Counted from the first letter of the stretch, positions 1 through 9,262 are shown. The stretch: 64,000 bases of DNA from Rhizobium sp. P32RR-XVIII (GCF_012641395.1 NZ_JABAIH010000002.1:186001-250000), one strand, 5' to 3'. The notes: generated by a model from the sequence alone, not told the origin. Program-made: numbers and translations.

Positions 1-1
1 C

Positions 2-400
2 TTCACCCTCATCGGCGGCGGCGCAGCACTTCTGGCCGGGCGCCATTTCGGCGTGCTGGCGCTCGATGAAACGACAGGCCTTTCTCTTGGGCAGAACGCC
101 ACGCGGGTCGGCGGGCTGGCGGCGCTGCTGATCGTCGTGCTGGCCGGTTCGGCCGTCGCCGTCAGCGGCCCGATCGGCTTCATCGGCCTGCTCGTGCCGC
201 ATATCATCCGGCGCATAGCCGGCGGCGACCAGCTGACCCTGATTGCGCTGAGCGCCATCGCCGGTCCGCTGCTGCTCAATGCCGCCGATCTCGCGGGCCG
301 CGTTGCAGCCTACCCCTCGGAAATGCCGGTCGGCATCGTCACTGCGCTGATCGGCGCCCCGACTTTTTTGCTGATCCTCTGGAGGCAGCGGATCCGATGA
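2..400 (+). CDS. FecCD-family iron-siderophore ABC permease, 3' part
   Basis: This is the C-terminal 132 residues of an inner-membrane permease for a ferric-siderophore, heme or cobalamin type importer; the reading frame is open at the left edge, so the start lies outside the window. The visible part carries the family's conserved GFIGLLVPHIIRR segment, which forms the loop that contacts the ATPase, and the closing EMPVGIVTALIGAPTFLLIL segment. Its stop overlaps the ATG of the next permease (ATGA), which indicates translational coupling in a permease-permease-ATPase operon. The periplasmic binding protein is presumably upstream, outside the window. The exact substrate cannot be deduced. Confidence 0.9.
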   Translation, partial: FTLIGGGAALLAGRHFGVLALDETTGLSLGQNATRVGGLAALLIVVLAGSAVAVSGPIGFIGLLVPHIIRRIAGGDQLTLIALSAIAGPLLLNAADLAGRVAAYPSEMPVGIVTALIGAPTFLLILWRQRIR

Positions 401-1398
401 ACGCGCTTGCCGGACGCAACATGCGGGCGCTGACGGTCTGCTTCACCATCGCCTCTCTTATTGCGGTCCTTGCCGTTCTCGGCATGACGATCGGGGCTGT
501 GACGCTGAGTATTGCGCAGGTGCTGGACGGTATCGGCGGTGGCAAGAACGCTTTCATCGTCATGCAGTACCGGGTGCCGCGTGTTGCCGTCTCGATCCTT
601 GCAGGCGCCTCCTTCGGCCTCGCTGGCGTCTTCCTGCAGGGGGCACTCCGAAACCCGCTGGCCTCGCCGGATGTCGTCGGCATCACCAAGTGCGCCGGCC
701 TCGGCGCCTTCCTTGCCGGGATGATGGCGCCTCCCGCTTGGGCGATCTGGGCGATACCGGCAGGCGTAGTGGTAGGGGCAATTCTTGGCGCCGTCCTATT
801 GCTCTCGATCGGCCGTGCCTTTGGCGGCGGCATTGCGGCGCTTGCGCTCGTCGGCGTCGCGCTCGGCATGCTGGCGCAGGCACTGATGCAATATGTGATG
901 GTAATCTTCCCGACCCGTGCCGACCAGTCGATGGTCTGGCTTGCGGGCAGCGTCTACGGTAGTTCCGGGACCGACGTGCTGATCCTCGGTCTCTGGCTGC
1001 TCGCCTGCCTGCCGCTCATTCTGCTGGCTGCCGCGCGCCTCGATGCCGGCGGCTTCGGCGACGATACGTTGATCAGCCTCGGTATGTCGCCCGGCTGGCT
1101 GCGCGGCGGGCTGATTGTCGTTTCCGTGCTGCTCTGCGCAGGCGCCGTTGCCAGCGTTGGCAGCATGGGGTTTCTTGGCCTGCTCGCGCCGCACGCGGCC
1201 CGCCTGCTCGTCGGTCCCCACGCCAGACATCTCGTGCCCGCCAGTGCGCTGATAGGAGCTCTCGCGCTCTCGGCTGCCGATCTTGCCGGACGGCTCGTGG
1301 CGCTGCCGAACGAGATCCCGGCCGGCATCGTCGCCGCGGTGATCGGCGGGCCTTATCTGATTTTCCTGCTCATCAAGGAGACCGGCCGCCATGAGTAA
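397..1398 (+). CDS. FecCD-family iron-siderophore ABC permease
   Basis: A 333-residue polytopic membrane protein, a normal length for FecCD/BtuC permeases, with about nine or ten hydrophobic segments. Near residues 65-75 it has the family's VPRVAVSILAGASFGLAGV segment, then GFLGLLAPHAARLL, and a closing NEIPAGIVAAVIGGPYLIFLL. It would form the heterodimeric channel with the preceding permease and move an Fe3+-chelate across the inner membrane. GGAGG lies 11 bases before the ATG. It overlaps the upstream gene by 4 bases and the downstream ATPase by 8. Cobalamin or heme uptake are alternatives; an iron chelate is the more likely cargo. Confidence 0.92.
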   Translation: MNALAGRNMRALTVCFTIASLIAVLAVLGMTIGAVTLSIAQVLDGIGGGKNAFIVMQYRVPRVAVSILAGASFGLAGVFLQGALRNPLASPDVVGITKCAGLGAFLAGMMAPPAWAIWAIPAGVVVGAILGAVLLLSIGRAFGGGIAALALVGVALGMLAQALMQYVMVIFPTRADQSMVWLAGSVYGSSGTDVLILGLWLLACLPLILLAAARLDAGGFGDDTLISLGMSPGWLRGGLIVVSVLLCAGAVASVGSMGFLGLLAPHAARLLVGPHARHLVPASALIGALALSAADLAGRLVALPNEIPAGIVAAVIGGPYLIFLLIKETGRHE

Positions 1399-2203
1399 CG
1401 CCGCGCAATCCCGCCTTGCCGGAGAAAGGCTGACCCTGGGCTACGCCGCTCTCCAGGTGCTCGAAAATGTCGATGTCTCCATTCCCGATGGTCGCATAAC
1501 CGCGCTGATCGGTGCGAACGGCAGCGGCAAGTCCACTCTGCTCAAGGCGCTCGGCCGCATCATCGAACCCGCATCCGGCACCGTCTATCTCGACGGCAAG
1601 GAGATATCCGCGATGCAGGGCAGGGCGATCGCCCAGAAGCTCGCATTGCTGCCGCAGAGCCCGGTCTCGCCGGATGGTCTGACGGTGCGCCAGCTCTGCC
1701 GTTTCGGCCGCCATCCGCACAAGGGCCTGCTGTCGCGCACCAGCGCGCATGACGAGGACGTGGTGGATGGAGCACTTGCCGCCACCGGGCTTACCGATCT
1801 AGCTTCGCGGCCGCTCGACCGGCTCTCGGGCGGCCAGCGGCAACGCGCCTGGATCGCGATGGCGCTAGCGCAGGAGACGCCGATCCTGCTGCTCGATGAG
1901 CCGACAACCTATCTCGATATCGCACACCAATTGGAGGTTCTGGAGCTGCTGCGCGAGCTCAATCGCGATCGCGGCTGCACCATCGTCATGGTCGTCCACG
2001 ATCTGAACCACGCGGCCCAATACGCCGATCACATCATTGCCGTTGCGGATGGCGGCATTCACGCGGCAGGAAGCCCCGGCGAGTTGCTGACGCCGGAGCT
2101 CATCAAGGCAGTCTTCGGGATCGACGCCGCGGTCGTCCCGCATCCTGTGGACGGCACCCCGCTTTGCCTTCCGCTCGCCCCTGCTAGAGAAGCGTCCCGC
2201 TGA
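1391..2203 (+). CDS. Iron-siderophore ABC transporter ATP-binding protein (FecE/FepC type)
   Basis: This 270-residue cytoplasmic ATPase powers the importer formed with the two preceding permeases. Visible motifs are Walker A GANGSGKST (about residues 41-49), a Q-loop around LLPQSP, the signature LSGGQRQRAWIA, Walker B ILLLDEPT followed by TYLD, and the switch histidine in MVVHDLNHA. The TYLDIAHQ sequence after Walker B is characteristic of the siderophore/cobalamin ATPase family. The start is supported by AAGGAG about 10 bases upstream, and the gene overlaps the upstream permease. Its 3' end overlaps the convergent mgtE by 20 bases, so no terminator fits between them. Confidence 0.95.
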   Translation: MSNAAQSRLAGERLTLGYAALQVLENVDVSIPDGRITALIGANGSGKSTLLKALGRIIEPASGTVYLDGKEISAMQGRAIAQKLALLPQSPVSPDGLTVRQLCRFGRHPHKGLLSRTSAHDEDVVDGALAATGLTDLASRPLDRLSGGQRQRAWIAMALAQETPILLLDEPTTYLDIAHQLEVLELLRELNRDRGCTIVMVVHDLNHAAQYADHIIAVADGGIHAAGSPGELLTPELIKAVFGIDAAVVPHPVDGTPLCLPLAPAREASR

Positions 2204-3560
2204 GGATCAGCAGCGCGACGGAGAAGTAGATCACCAAACCGGTCACATCGACCAGCGTCGCGACGAAGGGAGCCGATGCCGTTGCCGGATCGAGCCGCAG
2301 GCGCTGCAGCAGGAACGGCAGCATCGAGCCCGACATCGAGCCGAAGGTGACGATGCCGACGAGCGCCGCAAAGACGGTGATGCCGACCAGCACCCAGTGC
2401 GGGCCGTAATCGTAAAGCCCGGCCGTCTGCCAGAAGATGACGCGGAGCATGCCGACGAGACCGAGGATCGCGCCGAGCACGAAGCCGGTCGGCAGTTCGC
2501 GCAGCAGCACCCGCCCCCAATCGGACAGCTTGAGTTCTCCGACCGCCAGCGCACGGATGATTAGCGACGTCGCCTGCGAACCGGAGTTGCCGCCCGAGCT
2601 CATGATCAGCGGAATGAAGAGCGTCAGCACGACGGCCTTCTCGAGTTCTCCTTCGAAATGCTGCATGGCGCTTGCCGTCAGCATTTCGCCGAGGAAGAGG
2701 GCACAGAGCCATCCGGCGCGCTTGCGGATCATGCCGGCGAAGCCGACCTTCATATAGGGCTTGCCGAGCGCTTCCATGCCGCCGAATTTTTGCGCGTCCT
2801 CGGTCGTATCGGCAATCATCGTATCGATGACGTCGTCGACGGTCACGATGCCGAGCATATGGCCGTCGTCACTGACGACCGGCAGCGCCAGAAGATTATG
2901 CTTGCGGATCAGCCGTGCGACCTCCTCCTGCGTCATCAGCGGGTCGCAGCGAACAACCCCTTCCTTCTGCGCAACCGTGAGAACGGATTCGCCGGGATCG
3001 CCGGTGATGAGGCGGCGCAGTGTCACGACATTGGTCAGCACCTGCGTTAGCGCGTCGAGGACGTAGATCGCATAGACCGTCTCGCGTGAGCGTTCGACTC
3101 GGCGAACGTGGTCGAGCGTCTGCTGAACGGTCCAGCTATCCGGCACGCTGACGAACTCGGTCGTCATGATGCCGCCTGCCGTACGCGGCGGGTAGCCCAT
3201 CAGGTGCTTTACGGCGAGCGCCGTGGGGCGGTCGAGTTTCGCGAAAAGGGTGGCGCGTGAATCCTCGTCCAGTTCATGGAAGATGTCGGCGACGCGGTCG
3301 TTCGCGGTAGAGTTCAGCAGCCGCGCGGCATGCTCGACCGGCATTTCGGCGAGGATTGCGGCAGCGTTGTGCAGTTCCGGCCTGCCGAGAATGCGGACGG
3401 CCTTCTGCTGCGGAAGCGTAGCGAGGATGGCCGCTGCCTCCGGGATTTCGAGTCCGTTCAGACGCTCGACGCGCTCTGCGGTGGTGACCGCTCCGAGGCT
3501 GTCGCTGGCGAAGAAACGGGCGGCATGTCCTGCCCGCAGGGGGAAGCGATTGAAGTTCAT
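2184..3560 (-). CDS. mgtE: Magnesium transporter MgtE
   Basis: A 458-residue Mg2+ channel of the MgtE family, the usual length. Residues about 30-130 form the N-terminal superhelical MgtE_N domain. Two CBS domains follow (about 140-265, with GGIMTTEFVSVPD and GIVTVDDVIDTM), then the linking helix, then five transmembrane helices. The hallmark pore sequence SSGGNSGSQ is present at about residue 327. Known members gate closed when Mg2+ binds the cytosolic domains. An AAGGCGAG Shine-Dalgarno precedes the ATG. It is transcribed alone, convergent with the iron ATPase gene. I could not see a convincing M-box magnesium riboswitch in its leader. Confidence 0.96.
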   Translation of the reverse strand: MNFNRFPLRAGHAARFFASDSLGAVTTAERVERLNGLEIPEAAAILATLPQQKAVRILGRPELHNAAAILAEMPVEHAARLLNSTANDRVADIFHELDEDSRATLFAKLDRPTALAVKHLMGYPPRTAGGIMTTEFVSVPDSWTVQQTLDHVRRVERSRETVYAIYVLDALTQVLTNVVTLRRLITGDPGESVLTVAQKEGVVRCDPLMTQEEVARLIRKHNLLALPVVSDDGHMLGIVTVDDVIDTMIADTTEDAQKFGGMEALGKPYMKVGFAGMIRKRAGWLCALFLGEMLTASAMQHFEGELEKAVVLTLFIPLIMSSGGNSGSQATSLIIRALAVGELKLSDWGRVLLRELPTGFVLGAILGLVGMLRVIFWQTAGLYDYGPHWVLVGITVFAALVGIVTFGSMSGSMLPFLLQRLRLDPATASAPFVATLVDVTGLVIYFSVALLILSGTLL

Positions 3561-3868
3561 TAGCTCGCCTTTCCGTCGATCCGCCGTAGCGTCCGATCGG
3601 GCGAGCCCGGAGCAACCAGGTTAGCGCGAAAGGGCCGCGTACGGCAAAGGCAATCGACTGCTACTGTCGCTTGGCATCTGATTGATGGCTCCGTTGATAT
3701 CCGCGGTCTGACGAGCGTCATCCGCGTGTCATACTACGTGGTCCTGAACACTGAAAAAGTCAACTAGGATAGATGGTTAATGGCAGAATGCCGCACCGTC
3801 AGGCGCGGCATTCTTTGCGAACATGATTTACCGGATGTTTCCGGAAAGGCGGCTGGCGCAAAAGCGGT
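3561..3868. other. 308-bp intergenic region with a hairpin
   Basis: No coding region is supported between the mgtE start and the end of the dehydrogenase gene. It must contain the mgtE promoter. An inverted repeat at 3786-3794 and 3805-3813 (GAATGCCGC / GCGGCATTC) could form a transcription-end hairpin for the dehydrogenase gene, although the following bases are not T-rich. A very similar GCCGCGCC-GTCA-GGCGCGGC hairpin occurs at 28,272. Confidence 0.5.
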
Positions 3869-4882
3869 TCAGAAGCCGGCGAGAACAGCCTTGCCCTTCA
3901 TCCTGCCGCTCTCGATCATCCCATGCGCCTTCTTCAGGTTGGCTGCGTTGATCGTGCCCACCGTTTCGCTTAGCGTCGTGCGGATCTTGCCACTATCGAC
4001 AAGCTCGGAAATCTTGTTGAGCAGCTTATGCTGTTCGATCATGTCCGGCGTCGAGAAGAGCGACCGGGTAAACATAAGCTCCCAATGCACCGAGACCGAT
4101 TTACGCTTGAACGGCACGACATCGAGCACCTTCGGATCGTCGATCAGTGCGAAGCGGCCCTGGGGCGCGATCGCCTCGACGATGTTGGCGATGTGAGAAT
4201 CCGTATTGGTGGTCGAGAAGATGAAACCCGGTGCGCCGATGCCGAGTTCCGCGATCTGCGGCGCGATCGGCCTCGAGTGATCGACGACATGGTGCGCGCC
4301 GAGTTCCTTGACCCATTCCTGTGTTTCCGGACGGGAAGCGGTCGCGATGATCGTCAGGTCCGTCAGGGCTCGGGCGATCTGGATGGTGATCGAGCCGACG
4401 CCACCAGCGCCACCGATGACAAGCAAAGACCGTGCGCCGCCGGGCACCGGATCTTGAACCTTGAGCCGGTCAAACAGTGTTTCGTAAGCAGTGATCGACG
4501 TCAGCGGCAGGGCGGCAGCGGCCGCGAAATCCAGGCTTTTGGGCTTGCGACCGACGATGCACTCGTCGACGAGATGAAACTCCGCGTTCGAGCCAGGGCG
4601 GTTGACCGCACCAGCATAATAGACTTCATCTCCGGCCTTGAAGAGCGTGACGTCAGGCCCGACGGCCTTGACGATGCCGGCGGCGTCCCAGCCCAGCACC
4701 TTGAGTTCATCGCCAGCGGGCGTCACGCCGGCGCGCACCTTCGTATCGACAGGATTGACGGAAACGGCCTTGATCTCCACGAGCAGGTCGTGACCCTTCG
4801 CTTCCGGCACCGGCAGGTCGACATCGATAAGCGAGGTTTCGGCGGAAATGGGCTGCGGGGTCTTGTAGGCGACGGCGCGCAT
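3869..4882 (-). CDS. Zinc-independent alcohol dehydrogenase / quinone oxidoreductase family protein
   Basis: A 337-residue medium-chain dehydrogenase/reductase of the quinone-oxidoreductase branch. It has the GroES-like N-terminal half (residues about 1-120) and a Rossmann nucleotide-binding half with GGAGGVGS near residue 158, and it lacks the clustered cysteines of the structural zinc site. Relatives use NADPH to reduce quinones or alpha,beta-unsaturated carbonyls. AGGAG lies just before the ATG. It is divergent from an HxlR regulator 104 bp away, the standard arrangement in which HxlR/QorR-type repressors respond to reactive electrophiles. The exact substrate is unknown. Confidence 0.85.
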   Translation of the reverse strand: MRAVAYKTPQPISAETSLIDVDLPVPEAKGHDLLVEIKAVSVNPVDTKVRAGVTPAGDELKVLGWDAAGIVKAVGPDVTLFKAGDEVYYAGAVNRPGSNAEFHLVDECIVGRKPKSLDFAAAAALPLTSITAYETLFDRLKVQDPVPGGARSLLVIGGAGGVGSITIQIARALTDLTIIATASRPETQEWVKELGAHHVVDHSRPIAPQIAELGIGAPGFIFSTTNTDSHIANIVEAIAPQGRFALIDDPKVLDVVPFKRKSVSVHWELMFTRSLFSTPDMIEQHKLLNKISELVDSGKIRTTLSETVGTINAANLKKAHGMIESGRMKGKAVLAGF

Positions 4883-4957
4883 GGGGAAACTCCTGTGTTC
4901 GTTGCACAGAGGCTAGATGCGTCTTATACTTCATAAGCGCAAGAATGCACAAATTCT

Positions 4958-4968
4958 GTACGTAGTAC
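4958..4968. promoter_or_regulatory. Candidate HxlR operator
   Basis: The interrupted palindrome GTAC-GTA-GTAC lies in the 104-bp gap between the divergent dehydrogenase and HxlR genes, 19 bp before the HxlR start. GTAC-containing palindromes have been reported for HxlR/YodB-type regulators; its use here is inferred from position only. Confidence 0.4.
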
Positions 4969-4986
4969 CAAAAAGGATACTGTCGA

Positions 4987-5382
4987 ATGTCGCTGCCCCG
5001 CGCCAAGCTGACGAAGAATTTCCCCGGCTGCCCAGTCGAAGCAACGCTGAGCTATCTCGACGGAAAGTGGAAGGGCGTGATCCTGTTCCATCTGATGGAT
5101 GGAACGCTGCGCTTCAACGAGCTTCGCCGCAAGCTCCCGGCGGTGACGCAGCGTATGCTCACCAAGCAGTTGCGGGAACTGGAAGAATCCGGTCTCGTTT
5201 CGCGCACCGTCTATCCGGTCGTGCCGCCGCGCGTGGAATATGCGCTGACCCCGCTCGGCGAAACGCTGAGGCCGGTCATTCGTGCGCTGGCGGCCTGGGG
5301 TGACGAATATGTCTTCTGCCGCCCCGATGGCATGGAGCTGCGCGATCCGTCATGCGCTCCCGTTACGGCGCTCAAGGCGTAG
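4987..5382 (+). CDS. HxlR-family transcriptional regulator
   Basis: A 131-residue DNA-binding protein with a single winged-helix HxlR domain over residues about 15-105. It begins with the typical CPVEATLSYLDGKWKGVILFHL segment, in which the Cys near residue 13 is the conserved redox or electrophile-sensing position of many HxlR proteins. The recognition helix region TQRMLTKQLRELEESGLVSR and the wing segment VPPRVEYALTPLG are clear. It probably controls the divergent quinone-oxidoreductase gene and itself. An AAGGA sequence precedes the ATG. Its last 33 bases overlap the convergent MFS gene. Confidence 0.93.
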   Translation: MSLPRAKLTKNFPGCPVEATLSYLDGKWKGVILFHLMDGTLRFNELRRKLPAVTQRMLTKQLRELEESGLVSRTVYPVVPPRVEYALTPLGETLRPVIRALAAWGDEYVFCRPDGMELRDPSCAPVTALKA

Positions 5383-6570
5383 CGAGGCGGCGAACACGAA
5401 CATTCCGAGGAACGACAGGAACGCGCCGACATAACCGGTGGCCGCAAAGCCATAGCCCCAGGCGATGACGAGACCGCCGAGCCAGGCTCCGAGGGCATTG
5501 GCGATGTTGAAGGCGGAGTGATTGGAGGCGGCGGCAAGCGTCTGCGCATCGGCCGCTACATCCATCAGCCGGGTCTGCAGGGCAGGACCGGCGGCAAAGC
5601 CGCAGCCGACGAGGAAGACGCAGAGCGCCAGCATGAACGGGCTTGAGGCGGTCAGCGAAAACAGTGTCAGCACGACGATGTTGAAGACCAGCGAGCCGCC
5701 GATCGTGCCCATGATCGACTTGTCGGCGAGCCAGGAACCAACGATGTTGCCGGCGTTCATGCCGAGGCCGAAGAGGACCATCATCACAGCGACCATGCTT
5801 TCGGGCAGCATCGCGACCTTCATCGTCGTGCCGGCGATATAGCTGAACATCGCGAACATGCCGCCATAACCAACGGCTGCAATGCCGAGCGTCAGCAAGA
5901 CTTGCGGCCGCCGGAAGGCGCCGAGTTCGCGCAGGAAGCTTGCGCCGTCATCCACCTGATCACGCGGCACGTAGTACCAGATGAGCGCGACCGTCACGAG
6001 CCCGATGACGCCAACCGACGTGAAGGCGACGCGCCAGTCGAGCGACTGGCCGAAGACGGTTGCGAGTGGCGTGCCGAGCAGGGTTGCGATCGTAAGGCCG
6101 AGCATTACCCGGCCGACGGCGCGGGCTCGCTTGTGCACCGGCACCATAGAGGCGGCGACAATCGCGGCGACGCCGAAATAGGCGCCATGCGGCAGGCCGG
6201 TAATGAAGCGCAGGGCGATGAAGCTCTCGAAGGTTGGCGCCAGGGCGCTCAGAATGTTGCCGACTGCAAAAATACCCATCAGCAGGAGAAGCAGCGAACG
6301 GCGCGCCATCTTGGCCGCAAGGACAGCAATCACCGGAGCGCCGATGACGACCCCGAGCGCATAGGCGCTGATGACGTAACCGGCCTGCGGTGTCGTGACC
6401 GAAAAAGTATCGGCCACATTCGGCAGCAGCCCCATGATTGCGAACTCACCCGTGCCGATGCCGAAGCCGCCGCAGGCGAGCGCCAGCTGCACCAGCGCGA
6501 CTGCCATGGGCGAGGGGGCTTCCGAAACCGGACTGGAATCGATGGAATCGTCTACGGCGATCTGGCTCAC
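5350..6570 (-). CDS. MFS transporter, AraJ/arabinose-efflux-like
   Basis: A 406-residue major facilitator with about twelve transmembrane segments. The opening FAIMGLLPNVADTFSV and the YVISAYALGVVIGAP segment with the following KMARRSLLL loop are typical of the YdhP/AraJ subgroup of drug and sugar efflux proteins (DHA1). I place the start at the GTG at 6570 because AGGAG stands 5 bases before it; a TTG at 6600 would add ten residues but has no good ribosome site. It converges on the HxlR gene with a 33-bp overlap. Substrate unknown. Confidence 0.88.
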   Translation of the reverse strand: MSQIAVDDSIDSSPVSEAPSPMAVALVQLALACGGFGIGTGEFAIMGLLPNVADTFSVTTPQAGYVISAYALGVVIGAPVIAVLAAKMARRSLLLLLMGIFAVGNILSALAPTFESFIALRFITGLPHGAYFGVAAIVAASMVPVHKRARAVGRVMLGLTIATLLGTPLATVFGQSLDWRVAFTSVGVIGLVTVALIWYYVPRDQVDDGASFLRELGAFRRPQVLLTLGIAAVGYGGMFAMFSYIAGTTMKVAMLPESMVAVMMVLFGLGMNAGNIVGSWLADKSIMGTIGGSLVFNIVVLTLFSLTASSPFMLALCVFLVGCGFAAGPALQTRLMDVAADAQTLAAASNHSAFNIANALGAWLGGLVIAWGYGFAATGYVGAFLSFLGMFVFAASLRLERRNGSA

Positions 6571-6879
6571 GGGAGCTCCTGAGGCATGTCTCAATGGCAA
6601 ACGATCCGGAAGCTTCGTGTTCGCAGGATGGTCGGCCGGGCTATGGCGGGAAGGGAGGTACGTACCTCCATCTTCACTCTATCCCTGATTGCCCGCAAAG
6701 CGTCGAGTGCGTTTTTTGCAGTGCAGCGTCCTGCTATCTGCATATGTCCGTTGCAATATTTGCGTTTGTGCGTTTCGCGGGCCTGCCTCGCCGCCGGAAC
6801 ACGACGCTTGAAATGAAGGAGGCTCAGACCAACTTACGCACACAGGATTGAGACGCGCGATGCGGGAGCAGCACGCCTG
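6571..6879. other. Divergent promoter region, MFS / lipid kinase
   Basis: These 309 bases separate two divergently transcribed genes and should hold both promoters. I see no supported small gene, RNA gene or repeat in it. Several short open frames cross it but none has a ribosome site with a family-like product. Confidence 0.4.
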
Positions 6880-7830
6880 ATGAAGCTTGTAGGTTTTTTC
6901 AACAAAGACGGCGGTACCTTCAGAACCACCGATATGGAGGCCTATGAGAAGCGGGCGGAGGCGACCTTCCGGGAAGCGGGTCATGACTTCGAGGCCATCG
7001 TCTTTTCCGGCAAGGAGATCGTTCCCGCGATGGAGCGCGCTGCCCGGCGCGACGACATCGACGGCATCGTTGCCGGCGGCGGCGACGGCACCATTTCGGC
7101 AGCGGCATCGATCGCCTGGAAGAACGGTGTTGCCCTTGGCGTGATCCCCGCCGGCACCATGAATCTCTTCGCCCGCTCACTGAAGGTGCCGCTCGATATC
7201 TGGCAGGCGCTTGATACCCTGGCTTTTGGCGAAGTCGATCATGTCGACATTGCAAGCGCCAACGGCCGGCCCTTCATCCACCAGTTTTCGGCGGGGCTGC
7301 ATGCCCGTATGGTGCGCTACCGCAACTCCTTTAGTTACCGCTCCCGCCTCGGCAAGATGCGCGCCAGCGTCCGTGCAGCCTTCGGCGTCATTCTGAATCC
7401 GCCCGAGTTCGAGGTCGACTTTGAAGCGGCCGGCGTTCACGAGCGTCGCCGGGTATCCGCCGTCTCGGTGTCAAACAACCCCTTCGGCGCGAACGCCTTG
7501 CTTTATGCAGACAGCCTCACCAGCGGCGAACTGGGTTTTTATACTGCCAACCCCTTGAAACCGCTCGGCGTCGCGCGCTTGGCCGTCGATCTGCTAAGAG
7601 GCAAGGTGAGGGAAAATGCCGACGTGATGATCATGCATCCGGCGGAAGTCCATCTCCACTTCCCCAAGCTGCGTGCCAAGGCAAACTGCGTCATGGACGG
7701 CGAGCTTCTGCCGCTCGAGCGCGACGTATTCATCAAGCTGCATCGCGAAGAACTGAAGGTGCTCGTGAAGCAGGGCCTTGCCTCGCAGATGGAGGAGGCC
7801 GAACGCCGCGAACCGGCGGCGTGGCTCTAA
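6880..7830 (+). CDS. Diacylglycerol/lipid kinase family protein (YegS-like)
   Basis: A 316-residue member of the DAG-kinase catalytic-domain family. The nucleotide-binding GGGDGT motif is at about residues 67-72, followed by GVIPAGTMNLFARSL (the family's GT-N-FAR segment) near residue 92. C-terminal lipid-kinase strands end with the conserved DGE in NCVMDGELL. Such enzymes phosphorylate diacylglycerol, sphingoid bases or phosphatidylglycerol at the inner membrane. There is no signal peptide. The last 4 bases overlap the convergent ligase gene. The lipid substrate cannot be told from sequence alone. Confidence 0.88.
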   Translation: MKLVGFFNKDGGTFRTTDMEAYEKRAEATFREAGHDFEAIVFSGKEIVPAMERAARRDDIDGIVAGGGDGTISAAASIAWKNGVALGVIPAGTMNLFARSLKVPLDIWQALDTLAFGEVDHVDIASANGRPFIHQFSAGLHARMVRYRNSFSYRSRLGKMRASVRAAFGVILNPPEFEVDFEAAGVHERRRVSAVSVSNNPFGANALLYADSLTSGELGFYTANPLKPLGVARLAVDLLRGKVRENADVMIMHPAEVHLHFPKLRAKANCVMDGELLPLERDVFIKLHREELKVLVKQGLASQMEEAERREPAAWL

Positions 7831-9179
7831 ATTCGCGGCAGATAGGTCCGGTAATCGAAGTCAGACACGGTACGCAGATAGGCCAGCGCCTCCTTGTATT
7901 TCGTGTCGCCATAGAGCTTCTGATAGCGCTCGCCGAAGACGTCCTTGATGAAGGGCGACGCGCGGAAGGCTTCGACCGCCGTCAGAAAATCATGCGTCAG
8001 CCGTTCCGTCTTCTCCGGGGCATGGGACGGCGTCGTCTCTTCGCCGGGATCAAGCTCGTTGTCGAGGCCGAGCAGCATTCCGCCGAGAATTGCCGCAAGC
8101 AGCAGATAGGGGTTGGCATCCGCGCCGGCGACGCGATGCTCGATGCGCGCTGCCGGCCCGTTGGCGTCCGGAATCCGGATTGCCGTGCCACGGTGTCCTG
8201 TGCCCCAGGTTAGATCGACCGGGGCGAAGGAGCCCGGCTGAAAACGGCGATAGGAATTGGCGAAGGGCGCAAAGACGAGTTGCGCCTCGCGCATCGTGTC
8301 GAGCATTCCGGCACAGACGGATTTCAGCCTCTTCGGCTCTCCGCCCTTCGCATCGAGGATGTTGCGGCCATCCTTGTCGATGATGCTGGCATGCACATGC
8401 AGGCCGGACCCGGCATGGTCGGAATAGGGTTTGGCCATGCAGGTCGATTTGAGGTTGTGCTTGCGCGCCGCCTGTTCGACGATGCGCTTCAGGTAAATGC
8501 AGTCGTCGGCCGCCGCCAGGGCATCGGGCCGGTGCAGCAGGTTGATCTCGAACTGTCCGGGGCCGAACTCGGCTGTTGTCGCATCCGCCGGCAGGCTCTG
8601 CGCCTTTGCATAGGCACGCACTGTCTGGAGATAGTCGTCGAGCGCATCGACGGCGCTCATGTCGTAGAGCTGGAAACCGTTCGGTTCGCCGCGATAGCTG
8701 AGGCTTTTGGGCGGCGAGGGCCGACCAGTATCGCGCCAGTCCGGCTCCACCACATAGAATTCGAGTTCCGTCGCGACGACCGGCGTGAGACCGCGCTCAT
8801 CATAACGCTTCAGCACCGCGGCCAGGATCGCCCTCGGATCCATGAAGCTCGGGCTGCCGTCGAGTTCGTGCATCGTGGCGAGCACGTGTAGCGACCCTTC
8901 CGGCGCCCAGGGCATCGGTGCAAGGCTGCGCGCATCGGGAAGGCAGTTGCCGTCCGGATCGCCGATCGTCAGCGAGAGGCCGGTGATGTCGTCATTGTCG
9001 TCGCCCCAGATATCCAGCGATTGCGTCGAGGTGGGGAGGCGCACTTCGCCTTCCCAGATTTTCTTCTGGGCGTCGAGCGGGATCTGCTTGCCGCGCAGGT
9101 CGCCGTTCATGCCGACGATCAGGATCTCGATCCGCGGTTCGCCCTCCGCAGCTTTGCCGTGCACGATGTCAGCCGTCAT
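7827..9179 (-). CDS. Glutamine synthetase family protein (gamma-glutamyl-amine ligase-like)
   Basis: A 450-residue GS-fold ATP-dependent ligase. It has the beta-Grasp N-terminal domain and the catalytic domain, with ELEFYVVE metal ligands near residue 140, the QFEINLLH and GSGLHVHASI segments, and RIEHRVAGADANPYL toward the end. It matches the PuuA/GlnT branch rather than nitrogen-assimilating GlnA. PuuA relatives join glutamate to putrescine or other amines. I prefer the ATG at 9179 (GAGGGG 11 bases upstream) over an upstream TTG at 9209. The divergent class III aminotransferase 83 bp away supports an amine-degrading role. The amine substrate is inferred. Confidence 0.85.
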   Translation of the reverse strand: MTADIVHGKAAEGEPRIEILIVGMNGDLRGKQIPLDAQKKIWEGEVRLPTSTQSLDIWGDDNDDITGLSLTIGDPDGNCLPDARSLAPMPWAPEGSLHVLATMHELDGSPSFMDPRAILAAVLKRYDERGLTPVVATELEFYVVEPDWRDTGRPSPPKSLSYRGEPNGFQLYDMSAVDALDDYLQTVRAYAKAQSLPADATTAEFGPGQFEINLLHRPDALAAADDCIYLKRIVEQAARKHNLKSTCMAKPYSDHAGSGLHVHASIIDKDGRNILDAKGGEPKRLKSVCAGMLDTMREAQLVFAPFANSYRRFQPGSFAPVDLTWGTGHRGTAIRIPDANGPAARIEHRVAGADANPYLLLAAILGGMLLGLDNELDPGEETTPSHAPEKTERLTHDFLTAVEAFRASPFIKDVFGERYQKLYGDTKYKEALAYLRTVSDFDYRTYLPRI

Positions 9180-9262
9180 GATCTTGAAAATCCCCTCGGA
9201 CAAGGCCAAGGTCGTAGCTCATTGAGACGAGCCTTTCAATCTCAGAGGGTGTTTTGCAAATC

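Noticed and set aside
339..869. Long minus-strand open frame across the FecCD permease gene
   Set aside because: It lies wholly opposite clear permease sequence, is low-complexity (Ala/Pro/Arg/Thr rich) and has no family features. Such frames opposite high-GC genes recur through the window.
3561..3868. M-box magnesium riboswitch upstream of mgtE
   Set aside because: I looked for the conserved stems in the leader and could not find them; only a simple hairpin near 3,786, closer to the neighbouring gene's end, is visible.
4028..4936. 302-codon plus-strand frame opposite the dehydrogenase gene
   Set aside because: Rich in Arg, Asp and Gly with no recognisable domain; it is the antisense shadow of a well-supported gene.
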